This document shows positions 12,529-22,179 of a stretch of 64,000 nt of DNA, piece by piece (position 1 is the first letter of the stretch; the number at the start of each line of letters is the position of its first letter). The position numbers were made by a program, and so were the translations under genes. The stretch is from Capsicum annuum. Taxonomy: Eukaryota; Streptophyta; Magnoliopsida; Solanales; Solanaceae. The notes beneath the pieces are model-generated. The model was not told where the DNA came from, searched no databases, and worked only from the letters and a program-made list of their open reading frames with translations. The stretch spans positions 148,744,105-148,808,104 of the forward strand of contig NC_061115.1 in assembly GCF_002878395.1 (NCBI RefSeq), read 5' to 3'.

Positions 12529-13599
12529 ATGGCATCAAAAGGTCATGGTAATAGACCGCGTAAGAAAGGTTAGAAAGGAACTAATAATCTTTCCACAGGT
12601 GAATATACAATACCACCACCACCATCTGTTGCCACAACACTTCCACCAGCTACTACAAATATTCTTCCTCTACTAAAGGCAAATATTTGACTACTAAACA
12701 CATTTTTCATGCCCCCACTGCCCCACCAATTCCATCCCTCTTCTCCCCACAATAGTCTGCATAGTACCTGTTCTTCTGTACCTTCAACATCAACCACACC
12801 TAGCCTTTTTGAATTGAGAATTGGAGGTGCTAGCACATCAACATCGCCATCCATTGATAGTGCTACAACATCTAATGCCACAACACCTGCTTCCCAGATT
12901 TCAAAATTTTAATAGGTATAGAATATGATGGCAACAGCAGGCTAATTATCGTCCCTGATAGTGATAATGGGTAAGTAAACCTTATGTTTTTTCATAATTT
13001 TTAAAAATTTTGAAAGATAAGATAATTTAATATAATTTTATTGCAGGTTCATTCCCGTGTGTAGTGGCGGACATATGATTATAGAATTAATTAAACAATT
13101 TTACACGAAGCCGTGGGGTAGTTGGAATGAGATTACACTCAACGTCAGAGTTCTTATGTGGAACCATTTTATAGTATAATCCAAATCAAAGAATTTAGCA
13201 TTTCATTATGATATCAATGATGAATTTACCTTTGTATCCGTCAACTCATTTCATGAATTTATATTAAACTATTTTCCAGACAAAGTGTGCATGGAATTTT
13301 TGTCATGAACATGAAATACAACACATTTTCAAGTTCAAAGCAGCTCTACGGATCAAAGAACACTTATATGAGGCCTGAAAGAACTTGAAAAAACATAGTT
13401 GGTTGAATGCTGATGTGTGGGACCAATTCTTGGAAAAATGGGATACTCCTAAATTTAGGGAGAGGAGGGAACGACTAAAGAAAAATAGAGCGTCTCAAAT
13501 GGGTGGCTCATTGCACATTGCAGGTTTGATGAGTTTCACTACCCACCGAAGAGGACTGGTAATATTATCTTAAATCTCTGATTTGTTCGATTTATTTCA

Positions 13600-13790
13600 A
13601 TGTTCTAAACCGTGACATAGTGAAGCTGTGTGGGGCTCTTTCGATTCACTATTGTTTTATCTTCTTGTTGTTGTTCATCTTGAAGATTAGTGAAGCCGTG
13701 TGTGGCCTATTTCAATTCACTAGTATTGTTTTTGACATTTTGTTACTCTTGTTGTTGCTTGTTTCTTTTGTTGTGAACTTGATCTGGTAG
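13600..13790 (+). repeat. Imperfect direct repeat in CACTA intron
   Basis: Two imperfect copies of a unit containing AGTGAAGC.GTGTG, then CGATTCACTA or CAATTCACTA, then TATTGTT, at about 13619 and 13687, with TTGTTGTTG-like sequence between. Function is unknown. The unit lies in the long intron just ahead of the captured gene fragment. Confidence 0.55.
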
Positions 13791-14299
13791 CACACTGCCT
13801 AATGGTTTTAGAAAGTAAGAAGAAGAGAATTAGTGGTTTAGTAAGAGAGGTGATGACTTAATTGGAAGTAATAAGCAAAGTATTTACTGTAACACTCTTA
13901 GTATAAGGCAGTCGTTGGTGTGAAGTTGTCTTAGGTAAAACATGGCATAGTGGTGTGGAGGTTGATGATTAAGTTAGAAGACTAGTAGGCATTGGATTGT
14001 TGTCTTACTTTTCGATGGGTTAGGCTTGATGGTGTCTGTCGTAGTATAGCCTTATTCTTTTAGTGTCTTTCTTTATGTCATTTTTCCTTTTTATAGGTAC
14101 TTTGATTATTGCACTCGAGACTAGGGTCCTTCGAAAATACCTTGTTTATGTCCAATATACTCTACGAGCCTAGGGTCTTTGACAGTATTTCTCTATATAA
14201 ACAATTTTGAGTCCCACTAGATTTGTTAGTGTTTATTTAAGCCAATCATTGAAACCCAAAAAGCATACATCCCCTTCAGTTTGAGGAGGATACAGTAGT

Positions 14300-14870
14300 T
14301 GCGTAGTACTTTCTTCATCTCTGTATATATAGGAAAAAATAATAATCCCTATTATGTCTACTACTACTCTTAGCTTTCCAACCAAACTCCCACATACTTT
14401 AGTCCATTCTAAAATAAATAATAATGTTTTTCCTAAAACCAAAATACTAGGAAATCTCTCCTTTTGTTCGAAGAAAATTTGTCACTTGGGTTTCACTGCT
14501 CAAATGAGTAGTAGTCAAATGAATTTTTTGTCAGCAATGGATGAACATTGTAAATTGGAAGTAAGTTTGATGAATAATTCATATGGGTATTCTAAAGAAT
14601 TGGAAATTACTACAAGAGCTATACATATGGGTTGCTTGCTACTAGCAAGAACGTGCTCCCGCCTACTAAGCTTGGGCTCTTAAGCTTATCTCGACCTTTA
14701 TCTTGTCTAGGTCACTGTTGCCTTAACTGCAGATGCTACTGTTGCTGCAGTAAATGGGCTCACTTTTGGTATGAAAAGTGAAAAAAAAATCATCAAGAAC
14801 TAAGTGTGGAGTAGCAGAGATGATGATGATAATAAGAGGAAGAGTTATAGTATGGAGTGGAGATTCATGG
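14300..14870 (+). pseudogene. Probable captured host-gene fragment with plastid-type N terminus
   Basis: Inside the long intron of the second CACTA gene, an open frame starts at ATG 14354 and runs to 14681. The protein begins MSTTTLSFPTKLPHT and is rich in Ser, Thr and Lys with few acidic residues over about 55 residues, like a chloroplast transit peptide. It continues with YGYSKELEITTRAIHMGCLL, which resembles the N-terminal helix of plant PAP-specific (HAL2/SAL-like) phosphatases; this is recalled similarity and uncertain. A TATA-like TATATATAGG lies at 14323-14332. Downstream, a TTGTCTAG acceptor at about 14711 precedes a short open stretch (TVALTADATVAAVNGLTFG) ending at a stop near 14804. 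Neither part belongs to known CACTA proteins. Confidence 0.4.
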
Positions 14871-15240
14871 AAGCTTTTTCCTACTAAAAATGTACTTGTT
14901 TTTCTTTATTTTGGTGTTTTGGTAGTAAATTACAGTGACGATCTCTTTTAGACTCATTTACTTCAAAAGTTTCTTAAATTTATTAGTTAATTTTTGGTAT
15001 GAATATTGCATGAGTGTTGTACTATTTTCTAATCAATAACCTATATGACTGCTTTGTAATTTAATACTTACCTTACCATACCAACTTTTTTCAATTAAAT
15101 CAATACCACCGATATGTTAGTAACCTTTGGAAACTAATCTTGTTTTATGACTCAGCACCATCAGCACCACTGGTAGGATCATCTAGACTTAGAACAACAC
15201 CATCAACATCACCGACATAATCATGATTAGCACCACTATC
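14871..15240 (+). other. Rest of CACTA long intron
   Basis: AT-rich intronic sequence between the probable captured fragment and the next exon. It contains a CACCATCAGCACCACT / ACAACACCATCAACATCACC repeat-like stretch at about 15155-15235 and ends in a pyrimidine tract and TTTTGCAG. No gene is seen. Confidence 0.4.
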
Positions 15241-16059
15241 ATATTTATCTAATTTTGCAGGAATATGAAAATGGGGGAAAAGAGCGCCCTTATCTTGAGG
15301 TCTACGAAGAGACACATAGGAAGAAAAACAAGGATGGTACAAGAGGAGATTGGATCGAACCGCGTGCTAGGATTGCATATGTAAGATAATAACTTTTACA
15401 TACATTGTTTTATTATTACTCAACTTTGCTTGTTTCGTACTGACAAATAATTTTTCTTTCAGGAAAAATTTCAAAAAAACATAGAAGAGTGGCGTCAAAC
15501 CCGACCTACTTCAGAGGATGGTACCATGGTCCAACCATCACCTACAGAGATGAATTATATGTGGACAACTATGGTAGGTGGTCCAAAGAAAGGTATAACC
15601 TATGGAATAGGAATTCTCCAATCCTCGAGTACTCCTTCATTGTTTCCCAGTTTCTCTTCTACTTTGCAAACTGTGGAAGAAATGGAAGCGATGAAAAAGC
15701 AAATTGTGGAATTGACCCAGAAATATGCTGCAAATGATGCTAGGTTTGCTAAATTTGATAAATTGAAGGAGTTGGTTAAGAAGCACATGCCGCAACTATT
15801 TTATAACGAGGAAGATAATGAATCTGATGATAATTAGATTGTCGTTATTGTTCTTATTTTTGGTTGTGACATTTAGATGTTTAAACTATTTGATTTGATG
15901 TTTGTTTTGAATGGCTTAAAGTGGTTGTATTTATTATTTTTTGTCGTGTTTGATCCTATTGTGAAAAATACATTAGTTATTGTTTATAATCTGAAAGCAG
16001 TGTAAACTAATGCAATATAATAATTATTAAATAATTATTTATCAAATAATAATTATTTA

Positions 16060-16715
16060 TTAAATTTTCAACTACAGTAGTAGGAATAATTATAATTATT
16101 AGATATTTATTAAATTTTTGACTATGCTAGTCAGAATAATTAAAATTATTAAATAATTATTTATTAAATTTTCAACTACAGTAGTTGAAATAATTATAAT
16201 TATTAAATATTTATTTATTACTTTTTCGACTACAATGGTCAAAATAATTAAAATTATTAAATAATTATTTATTAAATTCCGACTACGGTAGTCGGAATAA
16301 TTAAAATAATTAAATAATTATTTATTAAATTTTTGACTACAGTAGTTGGAATAATTAAATTATTAAATAATTATTTATTAAATTTTTTACTACTGTAGTC
16401 GGAATAATTAAAATTATTAAAGAATTATTTATTAAATTTGCGAGTATAGTAGTTAGAATAATTATAATTATTAAATAATTATTTATTAAATTTCTGACTA
16501 CAGTAGTCGGAATATTTATAATTATTAAATAATTATTTATTAAATATTTGAATAAATATTTATTAAAAATCCGACTAAATTTTCGACTAAAGTAGTCGGA
16601 AATATATGACTACAGTAGTTGGAAATTATTTTTCGGCTATATTTTGACTACCATAAGTAGTCGGAAAGCAGTCGAAAATACCTTAATTTTTTACCACATG
16701 CCGACTACATTGGTC
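16060..16715 (+). repeat. Right subterminal repeat array of CACTA
   Basis: About nine units of roughly 54 bp. Each has a near-palindrome of the type CCGACTACGGTAGTCGG (clean at about 16278; others at about 16070, 16117, 16173, 16226, 16332, 16388, 16440, 16495), separated by AATAATTAAAATTATTAAAT and TTATTTATTAAATTT-like text. Further copies continue to 16715. The words match those of the left array, but the spacing is about half. Confidence 0.85.
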
Positions 16716-18148
16716 GTCGAAAATTTAATGTTTTCTAGTAGTAGATTAAGAAGTTGAATTACATGATTATGTTCATATTTTCATGCATTTTGGAGAAATT
16801 TTCTGATTTTGAATTGAATTATCAATGGTTACATTATCAAGCATGCACATTTTGTTGTTTTAACATGAGATTGATACATGGGTCATCAAGCCCTAATTAC
16901 AGATGGCTATTTCAAGAATTATTGTGCTATAAACACCCTATGACTAGATTCCTTTCAGATTATTGATAAAGATTTGACCTTTTGGTCTCAGAATAGATAC
17001 AAAATCTACTTTATAGATTCAGATTACAGATTTAGCTTTACAGATATACGGTTGGTTTTTATTTTAAACCATTAGATTATTCTAAAAGTGGATTTTCATC
17101 AGAATAAGCACACAAATTTAATGAGAGTAGTATTTAGCACCGAGATGGGTATGTTACCATGGTTTCATGCCCTAGAAATATGTGCCAATGTTGGATTTAG
17201 ATTGTTCCCACTTCTACGTGGATGATAGATATGTGATCACTTAGATAGGTTATACTCCTTGGCAAGAGTATGACTTCTCTCCCCAACATGAGGATTCCTC
17301 CTTAGGGGGACAAGAACGTTGGACTCCATGAATTCTTATATGGCTTATGTCGGTTAGAAGAACCTCTCTACTAGTAAAGAAATGCTTTGGAAGAATTTCG
17401 TTCAGATAAAGTACTTTTTCATGCAGAATGAGTTTTCAGATTTCACTTAGCCTATATGATTTGAGAATAAGAATATAATACAGATTTCATAACTAAGTGT
17501 AATAGCTCACAAGATTTATATTACATGCTTTACTACTCATGATTTATGATCTTCAGATTTCAGATAACTCAGGCCTATGCGAATCATTTACATTTAGCAT
17601 GCATGATTTATAAATTGTGATGATATTGCTTACTTATTACATTCACCCCTATATACTCAGTACATCATCAGAGTACTGATCAACTTATACGTCTACGTGC
17701 TATATTGTCTCATACTGTAGGCTCAAGTGCTCAGTCTCAACAGCGTGATTGATTTTTGAGCATCTCATGTATATCCCTGTATTTTGTGAGTCCTCATAGT
17801 TCGGGGAGTTAGCTATTCAGATTTCCAGTTTATAGTAGATGTTTCATATTTATTTCAGATAGTTTGAGTCAGTTGGGGCCTGTCCCAGTGACTCTGTAGA
17901 CTCAGTCAGTAGACGCTTGTCGGACTACTAGATTCAGTATTAAGATTTTTTAGTATTGTTTTACCAAGACTTGTTAGATTAGTATGTTTTAGATAATATT
18001 TTCATATTTATTATGTTTTCATATTCATATTTTTCCTATGTTGAGATTCAGATTTAGTAGAAAAGCAGCCAGGGTTAGCTCAGGACTACTTGTAGTTTGG
18101 AGCACCATGTGGTGTCCCGAAAATCAGATTTCGGGGCGTTACATATTT

Positions 18149-18575
18149 TTTGAAAGTGAATAATTTTATATTGGAAGGAAAGATTCCATTAACCTCGGGT
18201 ACTTGGGGGAATAAATTCCTTAAGGATACACAGTGAATTCGGTGGACTTGATTCTAATTTTTTTTTTGTTTCATCTTCATTTCTTAAGTTGGTTTTATTA
18301 TTTTCATGAAAATAGGAGAAACTTCATTTTGATAGTTCATTTTATCATTCATTTGAACTTGTTTTTGAAGTTGTTGAACTTCATTGTAGTTCTTAAAGTT
18401 GTTCTTGAACTTAGTGTTGAAGTTCATATTGTTATATATGCAAATTTGGTACCGCGAATAACAATCTTAAGGAATTTATTAAGAAAAATATTTATTTTTG
18501 TGCTTTTTTGATGAAATAAAAAAATATATATCACCACTTATAAAGAGCACTTTTGTAATCTGTATTGAGACTGAT
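18149..18575 (+). repeat. copia right LTR, part 2
   Basis: Continues the copia LTR cut at 4640, aligning to window positions 150-560: CATTAACCTCGGGTACTTGG, TCCTTAAGGATACAC, GGTGGACTTGATTCT, and AACAATCTTAA..AATTTATTAA. It ends at 18575 where the left LTR of gypsy element A starts. Confidence 0.7.
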
Positions 18576-20800
18576 TGTAAGACCCTTTAAGATCCTAGCT
18601 CATTTTAGCTTACTATTGCATGTTAAAGGGGTCCAAGACTTAGAAAATTTCACTAAGTGTTAAGGCTTAGTCTTCTCCAAAGCCCCTTAAACTTCTATGG
18701 TTTTATTTTTGACCTTCCCGACCCCGAAACGTTAGTTTCTAAGTGTATTCATGATCGGGGTTGTCGATGGTTCATCTCGAATGAGTTTTGGATTTTTTTA
18801 ATGACGTTTGAGACCTATTTGGATGACTAAAATAGAGAGGCTCCATGATATGGCCATATCACGTCGAATATTGGGTCGGTGGAGGCACTGTTCCATGCCG
18901 CATATTGCATTGATAGAGCACCGTGGCATGAGGTGTTTCTTATTTGTTGGTCCAGTTCAGTTTAATGAGTTTTGGGTCCAGGAGAGTATTTCACTTATTT
19001 CCCTCACTCTAATCCAGCCATAACATGGGATTTAGGGTCCCAAAAGCATTATTTGTCATATTTTACACAAAAGTCTCTCAAAAGAGAGCAATTATCTCTC
19101 AAGAACAAACTATAGTCTCTTTAAAATTCAAGTTCAAGCTTTAAGAAATCACCAAGAACTTTCACTAATTCATCAATTAAGGCATGTTAGATGTTCATCC
19201 ATGGGCACTTTTAACCCATGGAGTTCAAGAACCCATTTTCAAGTTTAAAGTTTTGATTTTTACATGTTATTATGAGTTATCATCATGAAGTTATTATGAA
19301 CATTGATTACAAATTATGTTTACCATGTGTTTTCGTTGGAAATTGCCCTTAATACGTTTGAATGGTGATATTCACATGTTAAATCCTTAACCCATGTCTT
19401 TATATTGCAATTATGTTATTATCACATGATTTAACTATTCCCATACTTTAACTCATGACCCACATATGTTTGATAAAATGCCCAAAAGGTTGAGTTTTAA
19501 ACAATGACTAATTATTATGTTTCCCGAAGCTTTAGTATGATCCTATTATTACTATTATCGATTCTTGGGGGTTATAAATACCGAAAAACTTAGCTAATTA
19601 CTTAGTCTCAGTATTTTCAGAATGGTTTTAGATGCATTTGAGTAGTAGTATTAGGTTAGTCAGTTATGATATCAGTCAAACTTAGATTAGATAAGTAATT
19701 TGAGTCTGTTTATTTAAGAGAAGGATTTATCACCGAGTGAACCTAGGGATAGGAGTTCACCTGCTAGTAGAAGGTATGATTCTTAGTAGAGATCCCTATG
19801 TTCTGAAACTACTTAGCCAGCATAGGTGGAGATGTCCACCTGCCAGTTGAGGGTTGACACATATCTTATTAGAGTACTTGCTATATTAGGGTGACTCGTT
19901 AGTCCTTTGGGACATCAGTTTAGTGGATCCACATAGCCATTGTTAGTGCTCGTAGAACGATACTGACACCCTACCAACTAGGGTCACAGGTTGGACCCCA
20001 ATTAGCTCATATTGGGGCATGTTGATTAGATGATAACTTCCACAGTTTCAGTCCAGTATTCAGTATTGAATTTGGTGTCAGGTTCGTTTGACCATAGTAT
20101 ATAGTTATCAGTTATTCAATTATCGATATTTTAGTATTTCAGTCTATAGACTAATTCAGAGTCAGGTTATATGCTTGGTCATGCATTCTCAGATTTTGCA
20201 ACTTTTAAGTAATTAAACTGAGTCATCTCATGCTATTCATTCAGTCATTACCTCATGCACATAAGACTATGCATTTCAACCATACCTTATCTAGCATACT
20301 AGTACATTCAATGTACTGATCACATATGTTTTCTTTGCACTATGATGTCTTATATATTAGGTTTGGACACTCAGTTTCCTGACCGCCCTTAGACAAATCC
20401 ACCTATTAGTAGCAGTAGTTGTGGTGCATCCTCATCTATCGAGGACATGGTTATTTATTTTAGCTGTTTCAATAGTTTAGCCTTTTATTTCTGTTATATA
20501 GTTGGAGTTAGTTGGGGCCTATCCCATCAACTCTTTTCAATCAGTTAGAGGCTTTCAAACAATAGACAGTTAGACAATTTATCAATGTTTTTATGTGACT
20601 TTCATTATGTCTTCAGATTATGATTTAGTAATGATCTCAACATTTAAAACCTTTGGAATTATTCAGTTATTTTCATACATATGTATTTTGTTACTATACT
20701 ATTCAGTGCTCATAGCAGGTACCATTTCATGGGTTAGCTTGTGGTCCTTTAGGATAGTACGCACTGTGTGGCATTCAGGATGTGTTTTTGGGGTGTTAAA
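18576..20800 (+). repeat. Element A (gypsy chromovirus) 5' LTR, 2225 bp
   Basis: Begins TGTAAGACCC at 18576 and ends GGGGTGTTAAA at 20800, where an ancestral ACA is now AAA. It aligns along most of its length to the 3' LTR at 25774, including the runs AAGATCCTAGCTCATTT and TTAAAGGGGTCCAAGACTTA. A Met-type primer site follows directly. CTGAT (18571-18575) is the possible target-site copy, but the partner is lost because the right end of the element is deleted. A CpG-rich word cluster lies at 18840-18925. Confidence 0.85.
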
Positions 20801-20804
20801 ATCT

Positions 20805-20816
20805 TTGTATCAGATC
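20805..20816 (+). other. Element A primer-binding site (tRNA-Met type), decayed
   Basis: TTGTATCAGATC lies 4 bp after the LTR end and differs at two positions from TGGTATCAGAGC, the site complementary to the 3' end of plant initiator tRNA-Met used by many Ty3/gypsy elements. Confidence 0.75.
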
Positions 20817-21039
20817 CTAAGGTTTTAAAGTATCCTAGGAAATCTGAAATTCGTATTGAGTAGAGTCTTGTGCATGGGTGTAAAGAGCGCCACACTTAGG
20901 GACAAGAGGCTACAAGATGTTTTAGCAAAAGTTTATGTTCTTTTAGTATTCATGTTGTGCGAATGAGCATTGGATCTATTTAAAATCTCCTTCTAATTTG
21001 TTATTCCTTTCGTTAACAAAATATTCCTTCTAGAGAGAC

Positions 21040-21990
21040 TAACAGAAGGACAAATGGGAATCATCCTGCACCTCTGCCCATTTAAGAAGATCCCCTAAAT
21101 GAGCATGTCTCTTATGATGAGTTCAGAGATGCATTGACTAATATGGCTCACTCTATAGCAACTCATAATAATCAGCAAGCTACTATCCCAACCAATCCAG
21201 TGGCTAATACAGTTGTATCTAGGATTTAGGACTTCACCCAAATAAATCCTCTTTTATTTTCAGGATCTAAGTCTAATAAGGATCCACAGGAGTTTCTTGA
21301 CATGGTTTAGAAGGTGATTGACATTATGGGTGTCACCTCTAGTGAAAGTGAAGATTTTGCTACTTACCAGTTACAGGATATAGCTCACACTTGGTTTAAG
21401 CAGTGAAGGGGGATAAAGGCGCAAATACAGGGCCTGTAGAGTGGGAGGAGTTTACTATAACCTTTTTAGATAAATTGTTTCTTTTGGAGTTGAGGGAAGA
21501 TAAGGTATTGGAGTTTATTAATTTAAAGGAGGGTAGTATGAGTGTAAAGGAGTACTCGCTTAAGTTTACTCAATTGGCAAGGTATGCTCCTCATGTGGTC
21601 TCTAATAACAGGTCTAGGATGAGTAAGTTAGTCTCTAGTGTAGTTGATAGCATGGTTAAAGGGTGTAGGACCGCGATGCTGATTAAGGAAATAGACTTGT
21701 CTAGGCTTATGATCCATGCTTAGCAGATTGGGGAGGAGAACCTTAAGGAGAAAGAAAGAGAGAATAAGAGGGCTATGATCGTAGTGTTAACTTTGCTTAG
21801 CCAAGATCAGAGGGTGGTAACCATCCTTAATTCTATCAAAAATCTTCTACCCGAACTTCGTCTTTGGCTAGTGCTCTAGTGCCAAGGTTTAAAAATAGTA
21901 ATCAGGGATTTAAGACTCAAGGTAGTGTGAACAGTGGTTAGACTAATCCTCTTTGCCAGAAATATGGTTGAAATCATCAGAGTGTGTAGA
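21040..21990 (+). pseudogene. Element A gag (Retrotrans_gag), degenerate
   Basis: Capsid remnant. Readable parts: DEFRDALTNMAHSIATHNNQ (about 21118), LLFSGSKSNKDPQEFLD (about 21250), AHTWFKQ (about 21382), then after a frame change EWEEFTITFLDKLFLLELRE, EFINLKEGSMSVKEYSLKFT and QLARYAPHVV (21430-21600), the core of PF03732-type gag. A decayed CCHC knuckle follows near 21950-22060 (CQKYG..H; FWCSKPGHRIRDF). Several stops sit at former Gln or Trp codons, for example TAG where DMVQK is expected near 21308. Confidence 0.8.
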
Positions 21991-22179
21991 TCTGGTAGTG
22001 ATGTGTTCTTTTGGTGTAGCAAACCAGGTCACAGGATTAGGGATTTCCTAGAGAGTGGTCAGAAGGGTTAGTCCAGCCGTCCCCCAATTCCATCTAGTTA
22101 TCTAACTCAGTAGGGTGCCACTTCCAGCGCAACTAATGGTCAGCACCCAAACCAATTAAATTCACTTTAGTCCCAACAG

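Larger units (their letters stand above)
12529..15837 (+). pseudogene. Second CACTA gene (Transposase_24 / TnpA-like), multi-exon, degenerate
   Basis: Spliced second gene of the transposon, probably the DNA-binding accessory protein. The ATG at 12529 opens MASKGHGNRPRKKG, followed by a Pro/Ser/Thr-rich low-complexity region to about 12910 and IEYDGNSRLIIVPDSDN. A GTAAGT donor at about 12971 and ATTGCAG acceptor at about 13045 give an exon with GSWNEITLNVR, NADVWDQFLEKWDTPKF and KKNRASQMGGSLHIAG (to about 13555). A long intron then runs to TTTTGCAG at about 15260, followed by YENGGKERPYLEVYEETHRK, a short intron (about 15379-15463) and a last exon (KNIEEWRQTRPT, VGGPKKGITYGIG, and a coiled-coil-like C terminus ending NEEDNESDDN, stop 15835-15837). 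Stops near 12583 and 13178 and a break near 13305 disable it. Confidence 0.8.
5649..16743 (+). mobile_element. CACTA (En/Spm) DNA transposon, about 11.1 kb
   Basis: The left terminus is CACTACCAGAAAA at 5649-5661 and the right terminus TTTTCTAGTAGTA at 16731-16743, inverted repeats matching at 11 of 13 positions. The outermost right base has mutated (CACTA would be read as TACTA). GAT occurs immediately outside both ends (5646-5648 and 16744-16746), the 3-bp duplication expected for CACTA elements. Inside lie palindromic subterminal arrays, a TnpD-like transposase gene, a second Transposase_24-type gene and a probable captured gene fragment. The coding regions are broken, so the copy is not autonomous. 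Confidence 0.9.
4641..18143 (+). mobile_element. Ty3/gypsy solo LTR (about 2.4 kb), split by a CACTA transposon
   Basis: The ends are TGTAATACCCCG at 4641 and CGGGGCGTTACA ending at 18143, an extended TG..CA inverted end. Both sides carry the direct repeat TATTT (4636-4640 and 18144-18148), a perfect 5-bp target-site duplication. After removing the CACTA element (5649-16743) and one GAT copy, about 2.4 kb of LTR-like sequence remains with no primer site, gag or pol, so it is a solo LTR left by LTR-LTR recombination. Its ends and organisation resemble those of element A downstream. A CpG-rich word cluster lies at 4880-5185. Confidence 0.85.
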
